Shown: positions 43,809-52,973, numbered from the stretch's first letter. The stretch: DNA of 64,000 nucleotides from QKTW01 sp052161885 (GCA_052161885.1 CP197396.1:4960001-5024000); one strand, 5' to 3'. The notes: generated by a model from the sequence alone, not told the origin. Program-made: numbers and translations.

Positions 43809-45359
43809 TCAGGCCGGCAGCAGTATTGAGAAACTGGCACCCTGGCCGGGAACACTGTCTGCAAAAATGGCACCGTTGTGATGGTCTGCAATTTTTTTAC
43901 AGATAGCCAGTCCTATACCGGTGCCCGGGTATTCTGCTTTGCCATGCAGCCGCTGGAATATCTTGAATATCCGCTCTGCATATTCTTTTTCAAATCCTAT
44001 TCCGTTGTCGTTTACCGTAAGCTGATAATATTCTTTACCTGCCGTAAGTCCGGTACGTGCAATAACTGTTTCCGGGGCTTTGCGGGATGATATTTCAATA
44101 ATGCAGGGACGTTCTGTACTGCGGAACTTAATGGCATTGCTGAAAAGGTTATTGAATAACTGTTTCAGCTGTGCCGGTACGCCATTAACGACGGGCATAT
44201 CGCCCCAATGTATTATTGTGCCTGTTTCTTCTATGATCAACTCCTGGTCGCGTACTACTTCGCTTATAATTTCACCAAGGTTTGTTTTCGAGAAGTGGTG
44301 GCCAGGCTGTATTACTCTTGAAAATTCCAGCAGATTGTCTATGAGTGCCCGCATATTATTGGTGGATGCAATGATCCTTTCAAAATACATGCGGCCTTCA
44401 TCATTGAGCATGTTGCCATACTTACTGGTGAGGCGGTCTACAAAAGTGCTTATTTTGCGCAGCGGCTCCTGCAGGTCGTGGCTCGCTACGTAGGCAAACT
44501 CTTCAAGGTCTTTGTTGGAGCGGTTCAGTTCATGCACGTACAGCGCCTGTTTTTCCTCTGCCAGTTTTATGGGGGTTATATCGCGTGTTGTTCCGATTAC
44601 TTTCACCGGTTTTCCTGTTGCCGATGATGTGATGATGCGGAAAGAACTGATTACATAACGCACTTCTCCTGATGCTGTAGCTATTCTGTAACCAACATCG
44701 GTGTCGCATTTGTCATGCAGGGCATTGTGCATTGCTTTCTCAAAAGTGAGCCTGTCTGCTGTTACAATATGCGAAATAAGAAATTCGTAAGAGGCCTGGG
44801 GCTGAACATCATTTTTGCTGTAACCGAGCACTGCATAAAGCCCGTCCGACCAGGACCAGGTATCTGTGTCCAGCTGCCATTCGTAAGAGCCGAAATGCAG
44901 GATCTGTTCTGTTTCTTCGATTATCCTCGTTCTTTTCAGCAGTTCCTGTTCTGCTTCTTTGTTGTGTATCCGCTCTGCCGTTATGATCAGGGTGGTTTTA
45001 TCTGTGTTTTCTTCATAAACCGCAGTTTTCAGTGTATATGGTATCGTGCTGCCATCCGAATGCACCAGATTACACCTGAGCGCGAACGTGTCTGTGTGCT
45101 GTCTGATGCCGGTATATGAGCGCAGTTGCTTTTCTACAGATGGCCAATATTCGGGAGCTATAATGTCCTGCAGCGGTGTATGACTGCTATGTCCCAGTTG
45201 CTGCTGCAGCTGTGTACTGGCAAAAACAGGTTCGCTGCGTTGTACATCGTACAGCCATATAACAGCGTTCACCATTTCTGCAAACTGCAGGAGTGAAAAA
45301 TTGGTACAATCCGTAGGCATTTCAATAGTGTTTTTCCGGCGTGCGTTCCTTGTATACAT
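43809..45359 (-). CDS. PAS-domain sensor histidine kinase
   Basis: 516 residues, without membrane helices. Two PAS-like domains (about 22-130 and 155-275; second FGSYEWQLDTDTWSWSDGLY) are followed by a HisKA domain with the phospho-His in YVASHDLQEPLRKISTFVDR and a HATPase_c domain (NDNGIGFEKEYAERIFKIFQ, TGIGLAICKKI). This kinase type resembles the bacteriophytochrome-like kinases abundant in Bacteroidota. It sits 14 nt behind the sigma-54 activator gene and 17 nt ahead of the receiver-kinase hybrid, so it is the probable phosphodonor to one or both. Confidence 0.9.
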   Translation of the reverse strand: MYTRNARRKNTIEMPTDCTNFSLLQFAEMVNAVIWLYDVQRSEPVFASTQLQQQLGHSSHTPLQDIIAPEYWPSVEKQLRSYTGIRQHTDTFALRCNLVHSDGSTIPYTLKTAVYEENTDKTTLIITAERIHNKEAEQELLKRTRIIEETEQILHFGSYEWQLDTDTWSWSDGLYAVLGYSKNDVQPQASYEFLISHIVTADRLTFEKAMHNALHDKCDTDVGYRIATASGEVRYVISSFRIITSSATGKPVKVIGTTRDITPIKLAEEKQALYVHELNRSNKDLEEFAYVASHDLQEPLRKISTFVDRLTSKYGNMLNDEGRMYFERIIASTNNMRALIDNLLEFSRVIQPGHHFSKTNLGEIISEVVRDQELIIEETGTIIHWGDMPVVNGVPAQLKQLFNNLFSNAIKFRSTERPCIIEISSRKAPETVIARTGLTAGKEYYQLTVNDNGIGFEKEYAERIFKIFQRLHGKAEYPGTGIGLAICKKIADHHNGAIFADSVPGQGASFSILLPA

Positions 45360-45373
45360 TGCTCCGGGCTTAA

Positions 45374-46855
45374 TTACTGATTGTTAAATTCTTTGTATTG
45401 CTTCATTTTATTGTATAAGGTTTTGCGGTCAATATTCAGGAGTTTGGCAGCTTTGCTTTTATTGAAGTTAGCTTGCTTCAGAGCGTCGAGGATCACTTCG
45501 TATTCAGCGTCAATGTTCGCAGATTTGAGCTTATGCTCGTAAGATAGCGGCTCGGTTGCTGCCGGCTGCGTTCTCTGTACTGATTCAGGCATAAGGCTGC
45601 TCCCTGATGGTGTGTCAAACTGCAGTTTGTGAAAATTGCTGATCTCAAACGGCAATGATTTGACCTCTATAAGATCGCCGTCTGTAAGGAGGGTAGCGCG
45701 TTTTACCACATTTTTCAGTTCGCGGAGATTTCCATACCATACATAGTTCATGAATATTTCTTCTACCTCGGGGGTATAGCCCTGTACGTTTTTCCCCAGT
45801 TCTGCGTTGGTAATATTGAGAAAATGATGTGCAAACAACATTATATCACTCCGGCGTTCACGAAGCGGGGGAACGTCTATGTTAAACTCATTGAACCTGT
45901 GAAACAGGTCTTCACGGAATTTGCCGCTGCGTGCGGAGTCCCACAGTTTTTCATTACTGGCAACGAGTATGCGTACATCCAGCTCTATATCTTTATTGCC
46001 GCCTACACGCCGCATTTTCCGTTCCTGCACTACACGCAGGAGCGATACCTGTATGTCGTAGGAAAGGTTGGCTATTTCGTCCAGGAATATGGTCCCCTCG
46101 TTGGCTACTTCAAAGCTGCCTATCTTCTGGTTGAGCGCACCGGTGAAGGCTCCTTTTTCATGACCGAAAAGTTCACTGCCGGCGAGGTCTTTGGAAAGAG
46201 CACCGCAGTCTATGGCAATGAACGGTTTACCATTCCGTTTGCTTTTTTCATGTATCAGCTTCGCGATAACTTCCTTACCGCTGCCGCTTTCCCCGTAAAT
46301 GATAACACTGTAGTTGGTAGGCGCTACAAGGTCTATCTGTTTGGCGATCTGCGCAAACTGAGGGCTATTGCCGAATATGTATTGTTCCTTGCCGTTTGTT
46401 ACAGGCAGGCGCGATGCTGTGCCGTTTTTATGTGGTGTATTATCCGGAATGTGTGTTTTGAGTGGCGCCGGTTGCTGTATAGATTTACCTTCCGGAGTAT
46501 CCAGGGCTTTACGGATAGTAAGCAGTATTTCGTCGGGAAATAATGGCTTTGTTACATAATCATATGCGCCCATTTTCATTACTTCCACGGCATCTTTTAC
46601 ATCGCTGTAGCCGGTAATGATGATAACCGGTGCAGCAGGGTGCATTTCCTTGATTTTTACCAGTAGCTCGGCTCCGGTCATATCATCCAGGCGAAAATCA
46701 CAAAGCACAAGATCCGGTTGGTTTTTCTGCATCCAGTCCCTTGCCGCGTGACCACTGTTTAAGCCTGTAACTTCGTATCCGTGCCTTGTAAGAAATCGGT
46801 TTAACAGGAGGCACATATCATTATCATCATCAATCACCAGGATCTTCTTTTTCAT
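45374..46855 (-). CDS. Sigma-54-dependent response regulator (NtrC/AtoC type)
   Basis: 493 residues with a complete NtrC layout. Receiver domain (1-120, Asp53 in LCDFRLDD, TKPLFPDE), AAA+ domain with Walker A GESGSGKEV, the sigma-54-contacting GAFTGA loop (HEKGAFTGALNQKIG), Walker B FLDEIANL and the arginine finger region, and a C-terminal Fis-type helix-turn-helix (NFNKSKAAKLLNIDRKTLYN). The intact GAFTGA motif means it should activate sigma-54 promoters. It is located 63 nt after rpoN. Confidence 0.93.
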   Translation of the reverse strand: MKKKILVIDDDNDMCLLLNRFLTRHGYEVTGLNSGHAARDWMQKNQPDLVLCDFRLDDMTGAELLVKIKEMHPAAPVIIITGYSDVKDAVEVMKMGAYDYVTKPLFPDEILLTIRKALDTPEGKSIQQPAPLKTHIPDNTPHKNGTASRLPVTNGKEQYIFGNSPQFAQIAKQIDLVAPTNYSVIIYGESGSGKEVIAKLIHEKSKRNGKPFIAIDCGALSKDLAGSELFGHEKGAFTGALNQKIGSFEVANEGTIFLDEIANLSYDIQVSLLRVVQERKMRRVGGNKDIELDVRILVASNEKLWDSARSGKFREDLFHRFNEFNIDVPPLRERRSDIMLFAHHFLNITNAELGKNVQGYTPEVEEIFMNYVWYGNLRELKNVVKRATLLTDGDLIEVKSLPFEISNFHKLQFDTPSGSSLMPESVQRTQPAATEPLSYEHKLKSANIDAEYEVILDALKQANFNKSKAAKLLNIDRKTLYNKMKQYKEFNNQ

Positions 46856-46918
46856 TTCTTGATTTTTGGATTGTGTGGTTGTGTTTCAATATGTAAGTTA
46901 CAATGTTTTACTTCAGTT

Positions 46919-48340
46919 TCAGGCTCTCACAGCGCGTATTTGCGCAATGGGTATGCGCAGTTGCTCACGGTATTTGGCCACCGTACGGCGCGCTATATTG
47001 TATCCTTTAGCTGACAGTATATGCACCAGCTGCTGGTCGGTATAAGGATGGCGTTTATCTTCTGCGGTGATGGCTTCTTCTATTACCGACTGGATCACTT
47101 TATTACTGATCACTTCGCCGTTCTTATCGGCAATACCTTCGCTGAAGAGGTCTTTGAGATATACAAGCCCAAAATGCGTTTCTGCGTATTTATTGCTGGT
47201 AATACGGGAGATGGTAGAGATGTCAAGTCCCGACTGATCTGATACGTTGCGGAGCACCATTGGTTTCAGGAGGCGTATATCGCCTTCCACAAAATATTCG
47301 TGCTGATGGTTTACGATGCATTGCATGATGCGCATCATCGTGTCTTCACGCTGCTTTACTGCATTGACAAACCATTGTGCCGACTGAAGTTTACTTCTGA
47401 TATACTGGCTGGCTGTACGGTCGCGGCGGCTGCATTGCTGGGCCAGCTGGTCATACAGCGACTGGTTTACATACACTGCATTGGAGCGGGAGCTGCACAG
47501 GCTTATTTCTATCTGGTCGTTGTTATTGGTAATGATGAAATCCGGGATGATTGTATTCTTAGGTTCAAATGTAGATGCAGACTCGCATACAGGATGAAAT
47601 TTGAGTGTGCCGATAAAGTTGAGCACAATACGCAGTTCTTCATCATCCACACCAAGAGCATGGGTTATTTTTTCAAACTGGCGATGCATGAGATCGTTAT
47701 AATGAAACTTTACCAGCTTCATAGCGCAGCGTACGTCCGGCCTTTTGGGGTTCATTTGTTTCAGCTGTATGAGCAGGCATTCCTGCACGCTTCTGGCACC
47801 TATACCTATGGGGTCCAGTTTCTGGATAATGCTCAGTCCGTGCTCCAGGTACGAGACATCTACAAGGTTCTGCATCTGGAAAGAAAGGTCATCTGCAATA
47901 TCTTCCAGCGGTTTATCCAGTATGCCTTCGTTGTTGAGCATCTCTACAAGGTAGGCTGCTACCGCATATTCTTCTTCGGTTATATCCAGCAGACGCAATT
48001 GCTGTTTGGCTTCTTCTTTAAAATGCGTTGTGCCTGCAAGTGGTCTTGCCGGTGCATTATCGCTGTCGAGATAGTTCTGGTATTCCTGTTTGTAATCCGG
48101 AACGTCATCATATCCGTACTCCTCCCAGTCCTGGAAATCCTGTACAGGCTCTTTTTCTGTTTTTTCCTCCTGGTCGTCAGTATCTGTCGCTTCATTCATT
48201 TCCAGGATAGGATTTTCTTCCAGTTCATTTTTGATCCGTTGTTCCAACTCCTGTGCATTCAGAAAATACAGGTTCAGCAACTGGATCTGTTGCGGCAAAA
48301 TTTTGATGTGTTGTTTCTGTGCCTGTTGTTGCGTAATCAT
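46919..48340 (-). CDS. rpoN: RNA polymerase sigma-54 factor
   Basis: 473 residues from ATG at 48340 (MITQQQAQKQHIKILPQQIQ), giving a proper region I. The ORF start 57 nt upstream adds a basic stretch typical of leader sequence. The N-terminal QxQ-rich activator-interacting region, an acidic region II (DTDDQEEKTEKEPVQDFQDW), the core-binding domain and the C-terminal RpoN box ARRTVAKYREQL are all present. It directs transcription from -24/-12 promoters, which need AAA+ activators such as the one encoded next. It leads the signalling operon. Confidence 0.96.
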   Translation of the reverse strand: MITQQQAQKQHIKILPQQIQLLNLYFLNAQELEQRIKNELEENPILEMNEATDTDDQEEKTEKEPVQDFQDWEEYGYDDVPDYKQEYQNYLDSDNAPARPLAGTTHFKEEAKQQLRLLDITEEEYAVAAYLVEMLNNEGILDKPLEDIADDLSFQMQNLVDVSYLEHGLSIIQKLDPIGIGARSVQECLLIQLKQMNPKRPDVRCAMKLVKFHYNDLMHRQFEKITHALGVDDEELRIVLNFIGTLKFHPVCESASTFEPKNTIIPDFIITNNNDQIEISLCSSRSNAVYVNQSLYDQLAQQCSRRDRTASQYIRSKLQSAQWFVNAVKQREDTMMRIMQCIVNHQHEYFVEGDIRLLKPMVLRNVSDQSGLDISTISRITSNKYAETHFGLVYLKDLFSEGIADKNGEVISNKVIQSVIEEAITAEDKRHPYTDQQLVHILSAKGYNIARRTVAKYREQLRIPIAQIRAVRA

Positions 48341-48615
48341 AAAACAAGTAAGTTTTAGGTGTGTACGGCGTATACGGTTTCGCTTACTATAAGGCAAGCA
48401 TAAAGCCAGATTTTTTTATTTAAAAAATGATTATGTAATAAAGCGTAAACCATTGTCTTTCAGATGTTGCTTTTGCCATCTTCTGAATGTATCTGTAATC
48501 GCGGATGTTGCCGTATACATAATGTGAGGAAAACTTTCTACAACGGGCTGTAGCTATTCGTTTTTTGCAGCATGCAATAAGCGGGTATGCTGTAATGGAA
48601 CAGCAAAAAATAACG

Positions 48616-48623
48616 TAGGTTTG
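48616..48623 (+). promoter_or_regulatory. -7 promoter element of the CHASE3-like kinase gene
   Basis: TAGGTTTG matches TAnnTTTG and lies 10 nt before the ATG at 48633, again implying a very short leader. It also rules out the TTG at 48621 as start codon. Confidence 0.55.
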
Positions 48624-48632
48624 ACGCGGATC

Positions 48633-50021
48633 ATGAAACGTAAATCAGGCTATATCATCATTCCTTTTGCAGTGTCGTTCCTGGCGATGGTAATGTTGTG
48701 CTATTACGCAATTAAAAGCTTCAATCAGCTGAATGAATCATCGTCGGACGTGGAGCGTTCCTATGATGTTATATCCCGTTTTGATAATCTGGAAGGCCTA
48801 TTGAAGGATATAGACCGGTACGAGCGCGGCTACCTGCTTACAAAAGACACTATGTACCTGCGGCTGCTGAATACCCGAACCGATACGATCAATTCGTTTA
48901 CAGATACATTAAAGTATTACATCACTGACAACGAAGACTCCCGTCGTAACCTGATATGGATAAGAACCTGCATTGTAAACCGTTTGTCCAGCATGAAAGC
49001 AGATATTGCATATGCGGACACCTCAAAATCCGGTCAGCTTCCGAAGTATTTTTTTGAAGGCAGGGATGCAACCGGGGAATGCAAAAAGCACCTGGAAAAG
49101 ATGAAAGAAGATGAACGGGCTAAGCTGAATAACCATACCAGGCACCAGACAGACTACCGGAAAAGCACTTATGATAAAATCAAGTACCTGTTCTTTGTAT
49201 TCGGCATCATCACGTTAATACTTTTTGTATTGATGATGAGGGAACTGTTCCGCCGTTTCCGTTACCAGGATGAGCTGCAGGAGCGGCTTATAGATCTGAA
49301 GCGTTCACATAACGAGTTGGAGCAGATTGCTTTCGCCTCTTCGCATGATCTTAAAGAACCACTGAGGAAAATACAGGTATTTACCAATAAGATCATCTGG
49401 CAGAAGAAAATAGGTGATGAAGAAACACTGGATGCGCTGATGCGCATCAATGCCTCTGCATTACGTATGCAGGAGCTTGTGGAAGATCTTGCAGACCTTA
49501 CCAGCCTGGTGAAAATAGAAGGTGACAAAACCGAAGTCTCACTGAATAAAGTAGTGCAGGATGTGGTTGAAGAGCTGGCGCCGAAAATAAAGCAGAAATC
49601 TTCTGAGATTGTGATCGGCGAACTGGCAGATATACAGGCATTCCCGGGTCAGCTGCACATATTGTTCAAGGCGCTTATTGATAATGCAGTTAAATTTTCA
49701 AAAGAGCAGGGACCTTCAAAAATTGTAATAAGCGGTGAGATGGCCGATGAAGCAGAGCTGGGCGATATGCGTAAAACCCACATGGATAAAAAGTTTTACC
49801 GCGTAAGTGTATCTGATAACGGTATAGGCTTTGAGAATAAATTTATGGATAAGATGTTCTTCCTGTTTCAGCGCCTGCATAACCAGCAGGCAGGTTACGA
49901 AGGAAAAGGAACGGGCCTTGCTATATGCCAGCGTGTGATGGCCAATCACAAGGGGTATATTATTGCCAGCGGCCACCCCGATGCCGGTGCCACATTTAAA
50001 TTGTATTTCCCGATGTCATAA
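48633..50021 (+). CDS. Membrane sensor histidine kinase with CHASE3-like sensor
   Basis: 462 residues from ATG at 48633. Two membrane helices (about residues 8-26 and 184-203, LFFVFGIITLILFVLMM) enclose a helical periplasmic domain with the CHASE3 pattern (DNLEGLLKDIDRYERGYLLT). The kinase core has the phospho-His in FASSHDLKEPLRKIQVFTNK, then VSDNGIGFENKFMDKMFFLF and GKGTGLAICQRV. It is transcribed away from rpoN with a 292-nt divergent region between starts. No response regulator adjoins; the regulators of the rpoN operon are candidates. Confidence 0.9.
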   Translation: MKRKSGYIIIPFAVSFLAMVMLCYYAIKSFNQLNESSSDVERSYDVISRFDNLEGLLKDIDRYERGYLLTKDTMYLRLLNTRTDTINSFTDTLKYYITDNEDSRRNLIWIRTCIVNRLSSMKADIAYADTSKSGQLPKYFFEGRDATGECKKHLEKMKEDERAKLNNHTRHQTDYRKSTYDKIKYLFFVFGIITLILFVLMMRELFRRFRYQDELQERLIDLKRSHNELEQIAFASSHDLKEPLRKIQVFTNKIIWQKKIGDEETLDALMRINASALRMQELVEDLADLTSLVKIEGDKTEVSLNKVVQDVVEELAPKIKQKSSEIVIGELADIQAFPGQLHILFKALIDNAVKFSKEQGPSKIVISGEMADEAELGDMRKTHMDKKFYRVSVSDNGIGFENKFMDKMFFLFQRLHNQQAGYEGKGTGLAICQRVMANHKGYIIASGHPDAGATFKLYFPMS

Positions 50022-50025
50022 AACA

Positions 50026-50087
50026 AACAGGCAGCAGCATAAAAGCTATTGCCTGTTAACCCCTGTATATGCAGCCAAAGCTGCATA
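50026..50087. terminator. Two tandem hairpins between convergent genes
   Basis: First hairpin: aacaggca (50026-50033) with tgcctgtt (50050-50057). Second: tatgcagc (50068-50075) with gctgcata (50080-50087), loop caaa. T tracts are weak, so termination is likely but not certain. Confidence 0.5.
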
Positions 50088-50113
50088 AATCCTCACATGA
50101 TGCCGGATGCGTT

Positions 50114-50479
50114 TTATGCTTCTTCCGGCCCTTTCATTTTCTTCTGCATATCTTCTACCAGGTTCATGAATTTGTGTATTCCCGGGTCGGCATAAGCTCC
50201 GTATGCATCTATCAAAGTACCTTTATGCCCGTCTGATGTTTCAATTACGTAGAGAATAGCATTGTCCGAAGGGTCGGACTGACCTTCAAAGCGGTAAAAG
50301 TTGATCACCTTAACCTGCTCCGGCCTGAAGTAGCGCTCTGCTGACAGAGAAAACATCCCCCTGTCCGTGATCTTGAAATTGTCTACATATCCCTGTTTTA
50401 CCACCTTGTTTACAACTGAGGTGAGTGTATTCATAAAGGGAACATTGTCTCTTGCCTGGTTATTATCTTGAGTCAGCAT
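50114..50479 (-). CDS. Conserved small protein, family of unknown function
   Basis: 121 residues, no signal peptide, acidic. The core (YVDNFKITDRGMFSL, VINFYRFEGQSDPSDNAILY, GTLIDAYGAYADPGIHKF) matches from memory a Bacteroidota family of about 100 residues that databases often label phosphoribosylpyrophosphate synthetase. It lacks every motif of that enzyme, so the label should not be used. Met16 is an alternative start. It is a single gene on the minus strand. Confidence 0.65.
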   Translation of the reverse strand: MLTQDNNQARDNVPFMNTLTSVVNKVVKQGYVDNFKITDRGMFSLSAERYFRPEQVKVINFYRFEGQSDPSDNAILYVIETSDGHKGTLIDAYGAYADPGIHKFMNLVEDMQKKMKGPEEA

Positions 50480-50755
50480 AAAATTCTGGTTTTATAACTG
50501 CAATGAAAAATTGCTGCCATAGTCCTGAAGTTTTGTGCTAAATAAAACTTAATAGTTGTACCTGATTGAGTGTGAATTGTATGGATATCTGTTTTTGGTA
50601 AATGAAGGAAATATTTACAGGATAAGAACAGTTCAGGAAGGCTCTTTTGTAGAAAACAAACTACAATGCAGCGGCCTGATCCGGAAAATATACCCCGATT
50701 CTCTGTGCTTAAAGCAAAAACATGTTATTTTGCCGCCGAAAATCAGATAATCCAT

Positions 50756-51307
50756 ATGAATGTGACTGTATTGCTGGATATTTTAAAATATATCCTTCCC
50801 GCGTTGATTGTGCTTGCTGCGAGTTACCTGATCATCCAGAAATTCCTTACCACACAGACACAGCAAAAACAGCTGGCCCTGCTGCAGGATACACAAGATA
50901 TAACTATCAAGCTGCGGCTGCAGGCCTATGAAAGGCTGGTGTTATTTATCGAGCGCATTCATCCCCGCCAGTTGGTGCCGCGTGTTTATGAGTCCGGGAT
51001 GACGGTTTCTACGCTGCAGCAACTACTCGTTTTTAATGTAAATACAGAGTTTGAGCACAACCTGTCACAGCAGATATATGTATCGCGCCAGGTATGGGAA
51101 ACGGTGAAAAGTGTAAAAGAGCAGGAGCTGAACATGATCAACCAGATTGCGCGCCAGCTTCCGGCTGATGCACCTGCCAAAGATCTGCATATGCGCATCG
51201 TGGATTATGTAATGACGGTAGAAGGCGACCTGCCTACAGATATTGCGTTGCAGACTATCAATGAAGAGGCCAAAAAGGTACTTGCGTATGGTGCTGCCGC
51301 CAGCTGA
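50756..51307 (+). CDS. Membrane-anchored helical protein next to the mutase gene
   Basis: 183 residues from ATG at 50756; the upstream start at 50666 covers a probable leader. One N-terminal helix (ILKYILPALIVLAASYLIIQ) is followed by a long cytoplasmic helical region (QQKQLALLQDTQDITIKLRL, YERLVLFIERIHP, YVSRQVWETVKSVKEQELNM). No family name could be assigned with confidence. It lies 105 nt upstream of the methylmalonyl-CoA mutase gene on the same strand, separated by a repeat tract. Confidence 0.7.
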   Translation: MNVTVLLDILKYILPALIVLAASYLIIQKFLTTQTQQKQLALLQDTQDITIKLRLQAYERLVLFIERIHPRQLVPRVYESGMTVSTLQQLLVFNVNTEFEHNLSQQIYVSRQVWETVKSVKEQELNMINQIARQLPADAPAKDLHMRIVDYVMTVEGDLPTDIALQTINEEAKKVLAYGAAAS

Positions 51308-51372
51308 TTTGGGATTCGAATTTGGGATTTGAAGTATGGGATTTGGAACCTGGAATTTGAAGTCTCGAATTT
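51307..51372. repeat. Degenerate intergenic repeat tract (gggatttgaa units)
   Basis: About six imperfect units such as gatttgggattcgaa, tttgggatttgaag, gatttggaacc and tggaatttgaag. They are similar to the tracts at 19235-19375 and 39385-39480. Confidence 0.6.
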
Positions 51373-51412
51373 GAACATTTACCATTCATTGCAAAAAAGT
51401 TAAATCAAAGAA

Positions 51413-52966
51413 ATGTCCGATAAAAAATTTATTACCGATTCCGGTATTGAGATAAAGCAAGTATACGATACGCCTGTAGCGATGACTGAGCAGCCGGGTG
51501 AGTTTCCTTTTACACGTGGTGTGCATGCAGCCATGTACCGCGACCGCTTGTGGACCATGCGCCAATATGCAGGGTTTTCTACTGCCGAAGAATCAAACAA
51601 ACGCTATCATTACCTGCTGAGCCAGGGAGTGATGGGGCTTTCTGTGGCCTTTGACCTGCCTACGCAGATCGGTTATGACTCTGATCATATCATGTCTGAA
51701 GGAGAAGTGGGAAAGGTAGGTGTAGCGATAGATTCACTGGAAGATATGGAGCGCCTGTTTGACGGAATCAGGCTGCAGGATATTTCCACATCTATGACCA
51801 TAAACGCCACCGGTTTTATCCTGCTGGCATTTTATATAGCGCTTGCTAAAAAGCAGGGTGCGGATATCCGTAAAATTTCCGGTACTATCCAGAACGATAT
51901 CCTGAAAGAGTATGCAGCACGCGGTACTTATATTTATCCACCGGCGCCTTCGATGCGCATTATTACAGATATTTTTGAGTACTGCAGCAAGGAAGTACCC
52001 AAATGGAATACAATTTCCATTTCAGGCTATCATATCCGTGAAGCAGGTTCTACAGCAGTACAGGAACTGGCATTTACACTAGCCAATGGTAAAGCATACC
52101 TGCAGGCCGCCATTGCAAAAGGGCTGGACATAAACGTATTTGCACAACGCCTTTCGTTTTTCTTCAATGCGCATAATAACCTTTTTGAAGAAGTAGCGAA
52201 GTTCCGCGCGGCACGCCGCATGTGGGCTCATATTACCAAAGAGCTGGGCGCTACTGATCCGAAAGCACAAATGCTGCGTTTTCATACCCAGACAGGGGGA
52301 AGTACGCTTACCGCACAGCAGCCGCAAAATAACATTGTGCGCGTAGCCATACAGGCGATGGCTGCAGTAATGGGCGGCACACAGTCGCTGCACACCAATG
52401 GCTTTGATGAAGCCTTGTCGCTGCCTACAGAAGCTGCCGCTACTATTGCCTTGCGCACACAGCAGATAGTAGCACATGAAAGTGGCATTACACAAACAGT
52501 AGACCCGCTTGCGGGTTCGTTTTATGTAGAAGCACTGACCAACGAAGTGGAAGCTGCCGCAAAAAGCCTGATCGATAAGATCGATGTAATGGGTGGTGCG
52601 GTAAAAGCTATTGAGCAGGGCTTTATGCAGGATGAAATTGCGCGGTCGGCCTATGCATATAATAAAGAGATAGAAAACGGTGAAAAAATAATTGTAGGTG
52701 TAAATAAATTCACCTCTAAAGAAACGAGTGATACGCCGGTATTTAAAATAGATGATTCTATACGCCAGGTGCAGTCTGAAAAGCTGAAAACGCTCCGTGC
52801 AAAACGTGATGCGGCCAAAGCCACTGCCTCTCTTGAACGTATCAAAGCTTGTGCAAATGGTACAGAAAACCTGATGCCAGCTGTAATTGAAGCTGTTGAG
52901 AATCTCTGTACGCTGGGAGAAATTGCTGATACATTACGTGGTGTATGGGGAGAGTATAAAGGATGA
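51413..52966 (+). CDS. Methylmalonyl-CoA mutase, catalytic (large) subunit without B12 domain
   Basis: 517 residues. The TIM-barrel acyl-CoA mutase domain is complete: FPFTRGVHAAMYRDRLWTMR, QYAGFSTAEESNKRYHYL, STSMTINATGFILLA, KISGTIQNDILKEYAARGTY, SISGYHIREAGSTAVQE and FHTQTGGSTLTAQQPQNNIV. The QYAGFSTAEESN phrase favours methylmalonyl-CoA over isobutyryl-CoA mutase. The cobalamin-binding domain (DxHxxG, usually another 130-150 residues) is missing, so a separate small subunit is needed; none is in the window. It interconverts succinyl-CoA and methylmalonyl-CoA. Confidence 0.88.
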   Translation: MSDKKFITDSGIEIKQVYDTPVAMTEQPGEFPFTRGVHAAMYRDRLWTMRQYAGFSTAEESNKRYHYLLSQGVMGLSVAFDLPTQIGYDSDHIMSEGEVGKVGVAIDSLEDMERLFDGIRLQDISTSMTINATGFILLAFYIALAKKQGADIRKISGTIQNDILKEYAARGTYIYPPAPSMRIITDIFEYCSKEVPKWNTISISGYHIREAGSTAVQELAFTLANGKAYLQAAIAKGLDINVFAQRLSFFFNAHNNLFEEVAKFRAARRMWAHITKELGATDPKAQMLRFHTQTGGSTLTAQQPQNNIVRVAIQAMAAVMGGTQSLHTNGFDEALSLPTEAAATIALRTQQIVAHESGITQTVDPLAGSFYVEALTNEVEAAAKSLIDKIDVMGGAVKAIEQGFMQDEIARSAYAYNKEIENGEKIIVGVNKFTSKETSDTPVFKIDDSIRQVQSEKLKTLRAKRDAAKATASLERIKACANGTENLMPAVIEAVENLCTLGEIADTLRGVWGEYKG

Positions 52967-52973
52967 TGGAGTG

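Noticed and set aside
47300..48358. 352-residue plus-strand ORF opposite rpoN
   Set aside because: rpoN has unmistakable motifs, including the RpoN box. The antisense ORF is Phe/Cys/Tyr-rich shadow sequence.
50114..50479. Phosphoribosylpyrophosphate synthetase
   Set aside because: The family is often labelled so in databases, but the 121-residue protein lacks the PRPP-binding loop and catalytic residues of that enzyme.
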